Shown: piece after piece, positions 1-10,184 of the stretch
Layout: each line of letters begins with the position of its first letter
How positions within the stretch are numbered: the stretch's first letter is position 1
Assembly: GCA_963775275.1 (NCBI GenBank)
Contig: CAVZII010000005.1
Span: 2,542,001 to 2,606,000, forward strand
DNA: 64,000 bases
Origin: JANWHQ01 sp963775275
GTDB lineage: Bacteria > Pseudomonadota > Alphaproteobacteria > Caulobacterales > Caulobacteraceae
Direction: 5' to 3'
Notes under the pieces: generated by a model
Told to the model about the DNA's origin: nothing
Seen by the model: only the letters and a program-made list of their open reading frames with translations
Databases searched by the model: none
Translations under genes and position numbers: made by a program

Positions 1-855
1 ATCCAGGAGCACATCGGCATCCACCCCATGGCCCTGGTCGATCCGGGCAAGGTGACCTCGGCCCGGGCCCGCTCTGCGATCGTGCGGGCCACCGCGCGCT
101 ACCACAAGCCCGCTGACTTCTTCGTCGAGCGTCTGTCCGAAGGGGTGGGGACCATCGCGGCGGCCTTCTATCCGCGGCCGGTGATCATCCGCCTGTCCGA
201 CTTCAAGACCAACGAATACGCCGGTCTCCTCGGCGGGGCGGACTTCGAGCCGAAGGAATCCAATCCGATGCTGGGGTTCCGGGGCGCCTCCCGCTACGCC
301 CATCCGGCCTACGCGCCGGGCTTCGCGCTCGAGTGCGCGGCGCTGAGGCGCGTGCGCGAGGAGATGGGGCTGACCAACCTCAAGATCATGGTCCCCTTCG
401 TCCGCCGCGAGGAGGAGGCCAAACGGGTGCTCGAGACGATGGCGGCCCATGGCCTGAAGCGCGGCGAGCGCGGGCTCGAGGTCTTCGTCATGTGCGAGAT
501 CCCGAACAACGTGATCCGCATCGACGCCTTCGCGCGGCTGTTCGACGGGTTCTCCATCGGCTCGAACGACCTGACCCAGCTCACCCTCGGGGTTGACCGG
601 GACTCCGAGATCGTCGCGTTCGACTTCGACGAGCGCGATCCCGGCATGCAGGAGATGCTGCGCCTGGCGGTCACCGGCGCGCGGCGCAACGGCCGCCACG
701 TCGGCATCTGCGGCGAGGCGCCGGCCAACTACCCCGAGATCGCCGCCGCCCTCGTCGGGTGGGGCATCGACTCGATCAGCGTCAATTCATCCAGCCTGAT
801 CGGCGTGATCCGCACGGTCGCCGAGGCCGAGCGGCGCTCGAGCGCCGCGGCCTGA
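1..855 (+). CDS. ppsA: Phosphoenolpyruvate synthase, C-terminal part (cut by window edge)
   Basis: The reading frame is open from the first base, so only about the last 284 residues are present. They match the PEP-utilizing TIM-barrel domain of PEP synthase, which makes PEP from pyruvate and ATP for gluconeogenesis. Visible family motifs are the substrate-binding stretch KTNEYAGLLGG, MCEIPNN, SNDLTQLTLGVDRD, and GICGEAP with the catalytic cysteine. An internal ATG at 28 is not the real start because homology runs upstream of it. Pyruvate phosphate dikinase shares this fold, but the KTNEYAGL and NDLTQ forms favour PpsA. The gene converges on ndvB with a 15-base gap. Its promoter is outside the window, so regulation cannot be judged. 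Confidence 0.87.
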   Translation: MQEHIGIHPMALVDPGKVTSARARSAIVRATARYHKPADFFVERLSEGVGTIAAAFYPRPVIIRLSDFKTNEYAGLLGGADFEPKESNPMLGFRGASRYAHPAYAPGFALECAALRRVREEMGLTNLKIMVPFVRREEEAKRVLETMAAHGLKRGERGLEVFVMCEIPNNVIRIDAFARLFDGFSIGSNDLTQLTLGVDRDSEIVAFDFDERDPGMQEMLRLAVTGARRNGRHVGICGEAPANYPEIAAALVGWGIDSISVNSSSLIGVIRTVAEAERRSSAAA

Positions 856-870
856 GGCGGCCCGGGCCGG

Positions 871-3800
871 TCAGGCTCGGGCCGCCGCCGCCCTCGCCGG
901 AGCAGGGCCCAGCTTGACCTCGATCATGTGGGTCCTGCCGTCGTCGGCCAGCGGGATGCGCGGCGGGCGGCCGCGGACGGGCGTCCCGTCGAGGCTGGCG
1001 CCGACCACCCCGCCGCAGATTCCCTCAGGGTTCGTCACCAGGATGTCGTAGCGGGCCGCGCCGCGCCGGATGCTCGCCTGGAACCGCGGCCAGGTCGCGG
1101 GGATGCAGGGATCGACGACGAGGTCGCCGCCTTCCAGACGCAGGCCGAGGATCGACTCGATCCCGGCGCGATGGAGCCAGCCGGCCGAGCCGGTGTACCA
1201 GCTCCAGCCGCCGCGCCCGACATTCGGCGGCGTCGAGTAGACATCCCCCGCCATGACGTAGGGCTCCACCTTGTAGCGGTGCACGTCCGAGCGCGTGCGG
1301 GCGTGGTTGATCGGGTTGATCAGCGAGAACAGCCCTGCGGCCTTGTCGCCGTCGCCGAGCGCGGCGAAGGCCATGATCGTCCAGGCGGCGGCATGGCTGT
1401 ACTGGCCGCCGTTCTCGCGCAGACCCGGCGGATAGCCCTTGATGTACCCGGGGTCGCGCGTCGAACGGTCGAACGGCGGGGTGAACAGGAGGGCCAGGCC
1501 CTCGTCTGGCAGGATCAGTTCGCGTTCGACCGCCTCCATGGCCCGGCTCGCGCGCTCGGGCCGCGCGGCGCCCGACAGCACCGCCCAGGACTGGGCGATC
1601 GAGTCGATTCGGCACTCCTCGCTGGCGGACGAGCCCAGGGGCTCGCCGTCGTCGAACCAGGCCCGAAGGTACCATTCGCCGTCCCAGGCGTGGGCCTCCA
1701 GGGCCTCCTTCAACGCCTTGCCGTGCGCGCGCCACCGATCGGCGCGGTCCTCGTCGCCGCGCGCCTCGGCATGACCCCCGAAGAGGTCCAGCGTCGCCGC
1801 AAGGAACCAGCCCAGCCAGACGCTTTCTCCCCGCCCGCCGACGCCTACGCGGTTCATCCCGTCGTTCCAGTCGCCGGCTCCGATCAGGGGAAGGCCGTGC
1901 GGCCCCGCCGTCAGGCTGACGTCGATCGCGCGGGCGCAGTGCTCATAAAGGCTCGCGCTCTCGGCCGAGACTTCGGGCTGGTAGAAGCTCTCCACCTCCT
2001 CGGGCTTCAGCTGCGGCCCCTCGATGAAGGGCGCGGCCTCGTCCAGGATCGTCCCATCGCCGGTGACCGCGACGTAGCGGGCGGCGACATACGGCAGCCA
2101 GAGCCGGTCGTCCGAGATACGGGTGCGCACGCCCTGGCCGGTGTGGGCCAGCCACCAGTGCTGGGCGTCGCCTTCGGGGAACTGGCGCGCGGCCGACCTC
2201 AGGATCTGCTCGCGGGCGATCTCGGGCCGGGTCGGCGTCAGCGCCATCACGTCCTGCAGCTGGTCGCGGAAGCCATAGGCGCCGCTGGCCTGGTAGAAGC
2301 CCGAGCGGGCCCACAGGCGGCAGGCCAGGGTCTGGTAGAGCAGCCAGCCGTTCAGCAGGATGTCCAGCGACCGGTCGGGGGTCTTGACCTGCACCGCGCC
2401 GAGCGTCTGCTCCCATCCCTGGCGGACGTCCCGCAGCACCGCGTCGAGGTCGGCGGCGCGATAGCGGTCGACCAGCCGCCGGGCCTCGGTTTCATTCTCG
2501 GCGTCGCCGGTGAAGACGACGACCTCAGCGCTCGCCCCCGGCTCCAGCTCCAGCTCGGTGCGCATGGCCCCGCAGGGGTCGAGCCCCGCGCCGACGCGGC
2601 CGGACAGGCGCCCCGGAACGGCCAGGGCGGCGGGGGAGGCCAGGAAGCCGTTGCGCCCGATGAACTCCCGGCGATCACCGGTCAGGCTGGTCTGCCGGTC
2701 GCGCATGTCGAGGAACGCCGTGCGCTCGGCGAAGGCCGGGTTCCAGGGATTGCGCGCCAGCAGCGCGCCCGTCGCCTCGTCGACGCTGGTGCGGACGAAG
2801 GCGGCGCTCGCCGAGCGCGAGGGACCCAGCACCCACTCGGCGTAGCATGTCGCCGAAAGCTTGCGTGTCCGGCTCGACGCGTTGCGGATCACCAGCCGCG
2901 AGATCCTGACCGGATCCTTCACCGGGACGTATTCGAGAAGCTCCAGCGCCAGGCCTCGCGCGGCGTGGGTGAAGCGGCTGTAGCCGAAGCCGTGCCGCGC
3001 CAGATAGGTCCCGGCGGGGTCCCGGATGGGCATGGCCGTGGGGCTCCACAGCTCTCCCGTCTCCTCGTCGCGCACGAACAGGGCCTGGCCCGGCCAGTCG
3101 GTGACCGGATCGTTGGACCAGGGCGTGAGCTGATGCTCGCGGCTGTTGACCGACCAGCTGTAGCCGCCGCCCTCGGCCGAGACCTGGAAGCCGAGTTCCG
3201 GATTGGCGATGACGTTGATCCAGGGGGCGGGCGTGGAGTGCCCCGGACCTATGATCGTCACATATTCCTTCCCGTCCGCCGCGAAGCCGCCCAGGCCGTT
3301 GAAGAATTCGATGTCCGCTGGCGGATGGGCGATGTGCAGCTCCGAAACCGGCTGGAGGCGCCGCGGCTCGGGGCGCGGCGGCGCCTTGGTCTCCGGCGCG
3401 TAGGCCAGCTGGTCGCCCAGCCGGCCGAGCTCGCCCGAGAGCGTCACCCGCGCCACCGCCGTCAGCAGGGCCCTGGCTTCGGGCGCGATCAGGTCTGCGC
3501 GCAGCAGGAAGATGTGGCCGGGCGTGCGCTCCTCGCCGACGTTGGGCCGAGACTGGCTGGCGCGCACCATGGTCTCGAGCTCGACCTGCAGGTCCTGGAC
3601 GTAGGACGCCCCGCGCTCGTTCAGGATGACGAGGTCGACCGCCAGGCGCTTGGTCCGCCAGTACTCCACGGCCGACAGCGCCTCGCGCGCGACGTCGAGC
3701 TGCTGCGGCTCGGCGATGCGCACCAGCATGATCGGCAGGTCGCCCGAGATTCCGAGGCTCCACAGCGACGGCTGGCCGCCGGCGCCGCTGGCGATGGCGT

Positions 3801-6800
3801 CCGAGGGCGGGCGCAAGGTCGGCGCGGCATAGATCACGTGACTCGCCAGCCGCTGGAACTGGCCTGCCTGGCCGCGGTCGATGCCGAGGTGGCGCAGCTG
3901 CACCTGAGCCTGGGTCCAGGCCAGCGCCGCCGCGCGCTCGAAGGCGCCGGGGTCGTGGTGCTTGTCGACCAGGCCCAGGACCTCGTCGCGCGAGCTGCCG
4001 ACCATGGTCCAGAAGTCGATCCGGGCGCTGCGTCCCGGCGCGATCCTGAGGCGGCGCCTGAGCGCGAAGATCGGGTCGAGCACCGGGCCCGTGGCGCCCG
4101 ACAGCGCCCGCCCGTTCACGACGCCCGCCGGAGCGCGCACGCTGCGGCCGCGGCCGATGAACCGGGAGCGGTCCGTCTCGAACCCGCGCTTGCCGACGAG
4201 CTCGCCCTCCACCACCGCCAGGTGCGCGGCCCAGATCTCGGGCTCCTCGGGCGAGCGCCGGCGCCGTCCGGCCAGCAGCGCGCCGATGCCGGGCAGGTGT
4301 TCGGTCTCGATGAACATCTTGGAGAAGGCGGGGTGGGCGATGTCGGCGCTCAGCGGCGCGAGCACCAGCTCGGCGTAGGAGGTCACCTCGATCTCGCGGG
4401 TGCGCACGCCGCTGTTGGAGATGGTCACGCGCCGGACCTCGGCGTTGTCCTCGGCCGAGACCAGCACCTCGAGGCAAGTGGAGACGTTGCCGTCCCGTCG
4501 GACGAACTCGGTCCGGTCCTCGTTGAAGACGACGCGGTAGTCGTCCGGCGTGGAGCCGATGGGCTGCAGCCCGGCCGACCAGATCTCGCCGCTCAGCGCG
4601 TCGCGAAGGAAGACATAGCTTCCCCAGTCGTCACAGGTGGCGTCCTCGCGCCAGCGTGTCACCGCCATGCCCTGCCAGGCGCTGTAGCCCGAGCCGGCGG
4701 CGGTCAGCATCACCGAGTAGTTGCCGTTCGAAAGCAGCTGGGTGTCGGGGTTCGCGCTCCAGGGATCGCCCAGCCGCCAGCCGCCGCCGGCCTCCCCGGC
4801 CCGCGCGCGCGCCGAGGCGTTCGACTCGGCGACCGAGGGCGGCGCCTTGGTCACGTCCCGCGGCACGCGCTCCTGCAGGAGCAGCTCGGTGGCCTGCACC
4901 CTGGGATCGGCGTGGAAGCGCGTGCGCATGCGCCCGTCCAGCAGGGCGTCGGCCAGCGCGACGACGCTCATGCCCTGGTGGTGCGCCATGAAGGCGCCGA
5001 TCACGGCGGCCGCCTCGCCGTCGGGCACGCGCGAGCGCGTGAAGTCCACCGCCTCGTAGAAGCCGTACCGGCCGCGCGCGCCGATCGTCGCCAGCCGCTC
5101 GAAATTCCGCGCCGCCGCTTCGGGCTCGACCATGGCCGCCAGCGCCGTCGCATAGGGGGCGACAACCATGTTGTCGGCCAGGCCCCGCTTCAGGCCCAGG
5201 CCCGGCACCCCGAAGTTGGAGTACTGATAGGTGAGCTCCAGGTCCCGTGCGTTGAAGGCGGACTCCGACACGCCCCACGGCGTCCCCTGCTGGCGCCCAT
5301 ACTCGATCTGGCGGCGTACGATCAGGCGCTTGGTCTGGTCCAGCAGGGTGCCGGACGGCGGGTTCATCACCAGCCCCGGCATCAGGTATTCGAACATCGA
5401 GCCGGACCAGGAGATCAGCGCTGCGCCGTGCGCCACCGGCGTCACCGCCCGGCCGAGCCGGAACCAGTGCCGGGCCGGCGCGTCCCCCTTGGCGATGGCG
5501 ATGAAGCTGGCGAGCCTGGCCTCCGAGGCGAGCAGGTCGTAGCAGCTCGGATCGCAGACCCCGTCGGCGGCGTGACAGCCGATCGACAGGAGCAGGCGGT
5601 CCGGGTCGAGGAGGAACCCGAAGTCCATCTCGAGCGCCAGGGCGTGGGCGGCCTGCTCGATCGCCTGCAGGCGGGCGCCGAGCCCGGACATGGCGGCCAG
5701 GTCCCGGTCCCGCGCGAGGCTCTGCAGCGAGCGTTGCGCCGCGCCGATCCAGAACAGGAGGTCTTGGCCCGCATCCTCGCCCGCCTCGATGGCGATGGCC
5801 TGCGCGGCGTCCGCCAGGCGTTCCGATTGGCTGGCCAGGCGCTCAAGCCCATTGGCGCTGGAGACCCGCGCGTCCTCGGCCAGGACCTCGAGCTCGGCCG
5901 CCAGCTTGTGCAGCGCCGCCGCGCGCGCGGCATGCTCGCCGGCCAGGCTCTCGGCTTCTCCGCGCGCCAGGCCGATGGCGTCGCAGACCCCGTTCAGACC
6001 GGCCTGGCGCGCCGCTGTCCGCCATTCCCGGCACGCGCCGGCCAGGGTGATGAGGTGGCCGGCCAGGTTGCCGCTGTCGACGGAGGAGACGTACTTCGGG
6101 TCCAGCGGACGCAGGTCGTTGGTGTCGTACCAGTTGTAGAGGTGCCCGCGGTATCGCTGGAGCTGGCGCAAGGTCCCGAACGTCGCCTCCAGCCGATCGA
6201 CTGCCTCCAAGGTCCCGATCCAGCCGAAGTCCCGCGCGCATCCGATGGAGAGCAGATAGAGCCCGATGTTCGTCGGCGAGGTGCGGCGCGCGACCACCGG
6301 CTCGGGGTTCTCCTGGAAGTTGTCGGGCGGCAGCCAGTGCGAGCCCTCGGTGACGAAGTCTTCGAAGAAGCGCCACGTCCGCCGCGCGATCAGCCTCAGC
6401 GCCTCTGCGTCGCGGGCCTGGACCGGCCGCCGGCCGGCCGTTCGCGGCGACAGGCTGGCCCAGAAGGCGACAGCGGGCGATGCGGCCCACGCCGCCGCGA
6501 AACCGAGGGCGATCGGCCACGCGCCTCGGCCCGCCAGCCAGGCGGCGCCAAGGGCGGCGAGACCGATTACGACAGCACCCGCCATGCGGCGGTAGTAGCG
6601 GGCGAGGCCGGGACTCGGTCCGAAGGCCGCCTGGGCGGCGGGAGTCCACTCCAGAAGCCGCTTGCGGGTGACGTAGAGCCTGACCAGGGTCCGCACGATC
6701 GCGTCCGCCATCAGCCAGGCCTGATGCGCGAGCATCACCGTCATCAGGGCGAACTGCACGGTCGCCAGGGCGACGTCGGAGGCCAGCGCCCGCAGCCGGC

Positions 6801-9468
6801 TGTCCAAGGGCACGCCGGACGTGCGCCGCATCGCCTCGGCCGCGGCGGGCAGCAGCGGCGGCAGCGCCATGGTCGCCAGGACGAAAGCGGTCCAGATGAT
6901 CGCCGCGTTCTCGGGCGCCAGCCAGCTGACCACGAGCGTCAGCACCGTCGCAGGCGGCGACAGTGAGCGGCGCAGGTTGTCCACCATCTTCCAGCGGCCG
7001 ATCACCGGTACCCGCTCGCGCGCCGAGCGCCCCGGCCGGCCCGGACCCCGGCCCAGGATCCAGGGCAGCAGCTGCCAGTCGCCTCTGGCCCAGCGGTGGT
7101 GGCGCAGCGCCGCGGCGTCGTAGCGGGCGGGGAAGTCTTCCACCACCTCCACGTCCGAGGCCAGGCCGGCGCGGGCGAACATGCCCTCGAACAGGTCGTG
7201 GCTCAGCACCGCCGATTCCGGCACGCGGCCGGCCAGGGCGCCGTCGAAGGCGTCCACGTCGTAGATGCCCTTGCCCGTGTATGAGCCCTCGGCGAACAGG
7301 TCCTGGTAGACGTCCGACACCGCCGCCGCATAGGGATCGATCCCGGCCGCGCTGGTGAACACGCGAAGGAACAGCGAGCCCTCGTGCTCCACCGGCAAGG
7401 ACGGCGTCACCCTGGGCTGCAGCACGGCGTAGCCTTCCACCACCCGGCCGAGTTCGTCGTCCAGCCGAGGACGGTTCAGCGGGTGGGCCAGCTTGCCGAT
7501 CAGTCGGCGGACGGTCTCGCGCGGCAGGCGCGTGTCGGCGTCCAGGGTGATGACGAAGCGCACGCCTTCGGGGAGGGGAGGCGGGTCGACGAAGGTGGTG
7601 TCGGCCGCGCCCCTGAGCAGGCGGTTCAGCTCCTCCAGCTTTCCCCGCTTGCGCTCGCGTCCCATCCAGCAGTCTTCGCTGGCGGTCCAGACCCGACGCC
7701 GGTGCAGCAGCAGGAAGCGGTCGCCGCCGGGCGCGGGGCCATACTGCAGGTTCAGCCGGGCGATCCCCTCGCGCGCCGCGGCCAGCAGGGCGTCGTCCCC
7801 TTCGACCTGCTCGCTCGCCGCATCGGTCCAGTCGGTGAGCAGGGCGTAGTGCAGCTCGCCGGGAGGGCTCGCGAGATGGTGGATCTCGAGGCGCTCGATC
7901 TGCTCGCGGATGCCGTCCGGCGAGGTCAGGATGGTGGGCACCACGACGAGCGTGCGCAGCCGCGTGGGCACGCCATCCTTCAGGGCCAGGGCGGGAAGCA
8001 GCGTGGCGCGGAATCCGCGCGTCACGGCATGGTTGACCAGCGCGACCGCCAGGTCGACGGCCGGAGCCAGTCCCGGCAATCCCAGCGCGGCGAGCCACGG
8101 CCAGCTCAGGCCCTGCCGGGCCAGCAGCGCCAGGGGCAGGGCCAGCAGCAGGGCCGAGACCAGGACGCCGGCGGCGACGTAGCCGCCGATGCCCAGGGAC
8201 CGGTAGATGCGGCCGGGCCGGGCGTGCAGGGGCGGGCGGAAGCCGATCGCGTCCTCGAACTGGGCGCGGCCGCCCGCGAGCAGATAGTAACCCGGATCCG
8301 CCAGTCGGGCGTCGACGCTCTCCGGATCGATCCGTCCGGGGGCCGCCGCCATCACCAGCGAGGCCCGCGCGATCTCCAGCTCGGTGCGGCCCGAGCCGCG
8401 CGCCAGTTCCTCGATGGCGCTGCGGTAGAGGTTGCGCGTCGGGAAATCCATCTCTGCGAAGCGGCTCCCGGCCCCGAGCAGGTCGTCGACCAGGCTCATC
8501 CGCTCGACCAGCTCGGTCCAGTCGACGTCCGAGATCAGCCGCATGCTGGTGACGATGTTGCGCACGGTCACGCTGGCGGCGACCTGCCGCTGGTGCTCGC
8601 CCTGGACGACGGAGTCCGCGCTCGTTCCGCGCGCGGCCAGTTGCTCGTCGATCCACTGCAGCGCCGGGCCGATGCTCGGGTCCTGATCGCGCAGCCGCTG
8701 CGCCAGCTGGACGAAGAAGGCGTCTTCCAGCTCGGCCCCTTCGAAGGGCGCGAGGGCCTCGCGGGCGGGCATGGGCTCGTGCTGGCCCGCGCCGAGGATC
8801 CGGTCGGCCAGCTCGTCGGCCTTGCGGCGCGCCCGGCGGCTGAGCACGATGCGCGCGGCGACGCGGCGCAGGTTCTCCACCAGGATGACGCGCAAGGTGA
8901 TCGCCACCGCCCACAGCTCGCCGATGGTCAGCGGCTGGATCTCCTGGTAGGCGCGCACGTAGCGCCGCAGAACCTCCGGGTCGAACAGGCTGTCGGAGTG
9001 GGCGACGAAGGCCCAGGTCAGGCCGAACACACGCGGCAGGCCGACGAACGGCTCGACCGCCAGCTTGGGCAGCTCGCTGTAGTAGCCGGACGGGAGGTCG
9101 CGGCGGATCTCCCGGATCTGTTCCTCCACCACGTGGAAGTTGTCGACCAGCCACTCGGCGGCGGGGGTGATCGATTCGCCCCGCTCAAGGGCCTGGGCGA
9201 CGTCCTGATAGGCGGCGACCAGGGACGCCTCGTCGTCGGCCAGGCGCCTCAGCAGAACCTCGCGGCGGCCCGGGCGGGAGGTGATGGCCTGGGCGGCGGC
9301 GAGGCTGCGGCCGTGCTGTTCCAGGCGCTCGACCCCGAACAGCTCATCGCGGATCGCCCGGTCGTCGTTCCACAGGGAGGGCGGCCGGTGGCGCGGCGCG
9401 CGCCGCCCGAACGCGAACGGGCCGGCTCGATCGCCCAACACGCGCCGCTTGTTGAGCTCGAACGCCAT
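871..9468 (-). CDS. ndvB: Cyclic beta-1,2-glucan synthase (NdvB/Cgs type)
   Basis: At 2865 residues this matches the known size of NdvB/Cgs proteins (about 2800-2870). These inner-membrane enzymes initiate, extend and cyclise periplasmic beta-1,2-glucans from UDP-glucose. Hydrophobic membrane segments lie near residues 420-480 and 810-1010. Between them sits the GT84-type transferase region with a DADTRLP motif near residue 643. The C-terminal half carries two carbohydrate-binding/GH94 phosphorylase-like modules. The last one contains GAGDWNDGMNRVG near residue 2533, the site of the GH94 catalytic Asp. The ATG at 9466-9468 opens a protein starting MAFELNKRRVLGDRAGP. The gene stands alone between a convergent ppsA and a small upstream ORF on the same strand. 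The long open frames on the opposite strand are composition shadows. Confidence 0.94.
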   Translation of the reverse strand: MAFELNKRRVLGDRAGPFAFGRRAPRHRPPSLWNDDRAIRDELFGVERLEQHGRSLAAAQAITSRPGRREVLLRRLADDEASLVAAYQDVAQALERGESITPAAEWLVDNFHVVEEQIREIRRDLPSGYYSELPKLAVEPFVGLPRVFGLTWAFVAHSDSLFDPEVLRRYVRAYQEIQPLTIGELWAVAITLRVILVENLRRVAARIVLSRRARRKADELADRILGAGQHEPMPAREALAPFEGAELEDAFFVQLAQRLRDQDPSIGPALQWIDEQLAARGTSADSVVQGEHQRQVAASVTVRNIVTSMRLISDVDWTELVERMSLVDDLLGAGSRFAEMDFPTRNLYRSAIEELARGSGRTELEIARASLVMAAAPGRIDPESVDARLADPGYYLLAGGRAQFEDAIGFRPPLHARPGRIYRSLGIGGYVAAGVLVSALLLALPLALLARQGLSWPWLAALGLPGLAPAVDLAVALVNHAVTRGFRATLLPALALKDGVPTRLRTLVVVPTILTSPDGIREQIERLEIHHLASPPGELHYALLTDWTDAASEQVEGDDALLAAAREGIARLNLQYGPAPGGDRFLLLHRRRVWTASEDCWMGRERKRGKLEELNRLLRGAADTTFVDPPPLPEGVRFVITLDADTRLPRETVRRLIGKLAHPLNRPRLDDELGRVVEGYAVLQPRVTPSLPVEHEGSLFLRVFTSAAGIDPYAAAVSDVYQDLFAEGSYTGKGIYDVDAFDGALAGRVPESAVLSHDLFEGMFARAGLASDVEVVEDFPARYDAAALRHHRWARGDWQLLPWILGRGPGRPGRSARERVPVIGRWKMVDNLRRSLSPPATVLTLVVSWLAPENAAIIWTAFVLATMALPPLLPAAAEAMRRTSGVPLDSRLRALASDVALATVQFALMTVMLAHQAWLMADAIVRTLVRLYVTRKRLLEWTPAAQAAFGPSPGLARYYRRMAGAVVIGLAALGAAWLAGRGAWPIALGFAAAWAASPAVAFWASLSPRTAGRRPVQARDAEALRLIARRTWRFFEDFVTEGSHWLPPDNFQENPEPVVARRTSPTNIGLYLLSIGCARDFGWIGTLEAVDRLEATFGTLRQLQRYRGHLYNWYDTNDLRPLDPKYVSSVDSGNLAGHLITLAGACREWRTAARQAGLNGVCDAIGLARGEAESLAGEHAARAAALHKLAAELEVLAEDARVSSANGLERLASQSERLADAAQAIAIEAGEDAGQDLLFWIGAAQRSLQSLARDRDLAAMSGLGARLQAIEQAAHALALEMDFGFLLDPDRLLLSIGCHAADGVCDPSCYDLLASEARLASFIAIAKGDAPARHWFRLGRAVTPVAHGAALISWSGSMFEYLMPGLVMNPPSGTLLDQTKRLIVRRQIEYGRQQGTPWGVSESAFNARDLELTYQYSNFGVPGLGLKRGLADNMVVAPYATALAAMVEPEAAARNFERLATIGARGRYGFYEAVDFTRSRVPDGEAAAVIGAFMAHHQGMSVVALADALLDGRMRTRFHADPRVQATELLLQERVPRDVTKAPPSVAESNASARARAGEAGGGWRLGDPWSANPDTQLLSNGNYSVMLTAAGSGYSAWQGMAVTRWREDATCDDWGSYVFLRDALSGEIWSAGLQPIGSTPDDYRVVFNEDRTEFVRRDGNVSTCLEVLVSAEDNAEVRRVTISNSGVRTREIEVTSYAELVLAPLSADIAHPAFSKMFIETEHLPGIGALLAGRRRRSPEEPEIWAAHLAVVEGELVGKRGFETDRSRFIGRGRSVRAPAGVVNGRALSGATGPVLDPIFALRRRLRIAPGRSARIDFWTMVGSSRDEVLGLVDKHHDPGAFERAAALAWTQAQVQLRHLGIDRGQAGQFQRLASHVIYAAPTLRPPSDAIASGAGGQPSLWSLGISGDLPIMLVRIAEPQQLDVAREALSAVEYWRTKRLAVDLVILNERGASYVQDLQVELETMVRASQSRPNVGEERTPGHIFLLRADLIAPEARALLTAVARVTLSGELGRLGDQLAYAPETKAPPRPEPRRLQPVSELHIAHPPADIEFFNGLGGFAADGKEYVTIIGPGHSTPAPWINVIANPELGFQVSAEGGGYSWSVNSREHQLTPWSNDPVTDWPGQALFVRDEETGELWSPTAMPIRDPAGTYLARHGFGYSRFTHAARGLALELLEYVPVKDPVRISRLVIRNASSRTRKLSATCYAEWVLGPSRSASAAFVRTSVDEATGALLARNPWNPAFAERTAFLDMRDRQTSLTGDRREFIGRNGFLASPAALAVPGRLSGRVGAGLDPCGAMRTELELEPGASAEVVVFTGDAENETEARRLVDRYRAADLDAVLRDVRQGWEQTLGAVQVKTPDRSLDILLNGWLLYQTLACRLWARSGFYQASGAYGFRDQLQDVMALTPTRPEIAREQILRSAARQFPEGDAQHWWLAHTGQGVRTRISDDRLWLPYVAARYVAVTGDGTILDEAAPFIEGPQLKPEEVESFYQPEVSAESASLYEHCARAIDVSLTAGPHGLPLIGAGDWNDGMNRVGVGGRGESVWLGWFLAATLDLFGGHAEARGDEDRADRWRAHGKALKEALEAHAWDGEWYLRAWFDDGEPLGSSASEECRIDSIAQSWAVLSGAARPERASRAMEAVERELILPDEGLALLFTPPFDRSTRDPGYIKGYPPGLRENGGQYSHAAAWTIMAFAALGDGDKAAGLFSLINPINHARTRSDVHRYKVEPYVMAGDVYSTPPNVGRGGWSWYTGSAGWLHRAGIESILGLRLEGGDLVVDPCIPATWPRFQASIRRGAARYDILVTNPEGICGGVVGASLDGTPVRGRPPRIPLADDGRTHMIEVKLGPAPARAAAARA

Positions 9469-9511
9469 CGCCGCTCCCGCCCGCCGTCCCTGACGGGACC
9501 AGGCCGTTCGA

Positions 9512-9775
9512 TTATCTCAGATGCGGCCCGGCCTGAAAGGTCCTCGCCAGCATCCGCAGCCGATTGACGGTCACGCTTGCCGGGCGATTGGGCGCCTCGT
9601 CTGAATCCAGCTCCTCGGCCAGCACCTCGGCCTGCTCGCCGTGGCTGCGCAGCGCATCGCAAAGGCAGTTCGCCTCGCGGATCGCCATGGCGCGGGACCA
9701 GAACGGAGTCGTCATCCCGCTGTCCAGGCGCACGGCCCAGCCATAAGGCTCCTTGACGACCTTGAAGACATGCAT
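9512..9775 (-). CDS. Small hypothetical protein (87 aa)
   Basis: I chose the ATG at 9773-9775, which gives MHVFKVVKEPYGWAVRL. It is preceded by a good ribosome-binding site (GGGAGGTGG), whereas the longer frame starting at 9862 has none. The protein has no signal peptide or membrane segment. Its N-terminal half looks like the small fold often seen in DUF2188-like proteins (alternating strands, then a helix rich in Ala and Arg), but I do not recognise the family with certainty. It lies 43 bases upstream of ndvB in the same direction, so the two could be co-transcribed. An FNR-like box is centred about 120 bases before its start. Confidence 0.55.
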   Translation of the reverse strand: MHVFKVVKEPYGWAVRLDSGMTTPFWSRAMAIREANCLCDALRSHGEQAEVLAEELDSDEAPNRPASVTVNRLRMLARTFQAGPHLR

Positions 9776-9887
9776 CGACCCACCTCCCTGGGGCGGGGAG
9801 CGCCGCCCCTTTAGACGAGAAGCCCAGACTCCGGTCCAAACCTTCGCTAGTTCGCCCAACATTTGCGCAGCGGTTTCGTTCCGCGCC

Positions 9888-9901
9888 TTGAGTCAGATCA
9901 A
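9888..9901. promoter_or_regulatory. FNR/FixK-like box TTGAG-TCAG-ATCAA
   Basis: The 14-base palindrome has one substitution in the left half relative to TTGAT-N4-ATCAA. It lies between the small minus-strand ORF starting at 9775 and the plus-strand genes at 9977 and 10185, so it could serve either direction. It is one of about nine such boxes in the window. Confidence 0.45.
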
Positions 9902-9976
9902 ACCGGGCGAGGCGGCGCCGGCGCTCCGGTCGCCGGAACCGCGCCAGTCGGCGTGAGTTTCCTCGGGGCCGGGGCC

Positions 9977-10153
9977 ATGCGCGCAACCAGTCCTCATTCG
10001 CTCATCGCGGTCGCGGCGCTGCTGACGGCCTGTGGTCCACCGAAGCGGCCAACGGCCCACACGCCGGGCATGGCGCATCAGCTCTCCGGTCCAGTCCAGG
10101 CGCCTCTTCCTGAGCCGCGGGCCGGTGGACACCGGCCGGCTGTCCGGTCATGA
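9977..10153 (+). CDS. Putative small lipoprotein (58 aa)
   Basis: The frame starting at ATG 9977 gives a short basic start, a hydrophobic run, and a lipobox-like LLTAC followed by GPP. That is a plausible lipoprotein signal of type II. The remaining roughly 40 residues are proline-rich and of no recognised family. The ribosome-binding site is poor. It starts about 80 bases after an FNR-like box and ends 31 bases before the YdhR-like gene. A chance open frame in GC-rich DNA remains possible. Confidence 0.3.
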   Translation: MRATSPHSLIAVAALLTACGPPKRPTAHTPGMAHQLSGPVQAPLPEPRAGGHRPAVRS

Positions 10154-10184
10154 AGGGCGATCACGAATGCCGAGGGAGGCGTGG

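Noticed and set aside
915..928. TTGAC-CTCG-ATCAT, an FNR-like match
   Set aside because: It lies inside the ndvB coding region near its 3' end, has a mismatch, and no start codon follows on either strand at a sensible distance.
928..6966. A 2012-residue open frame on the plus strand opposite ndvB
   Set aside because: It is rich in Arg, Ala, Gly and Pro with no domain, and is the reverse-strand shadow of a clear GH94 protein in very GC-rich DNA. The same applies to other long frames opposite hypF, the kinase and selB.
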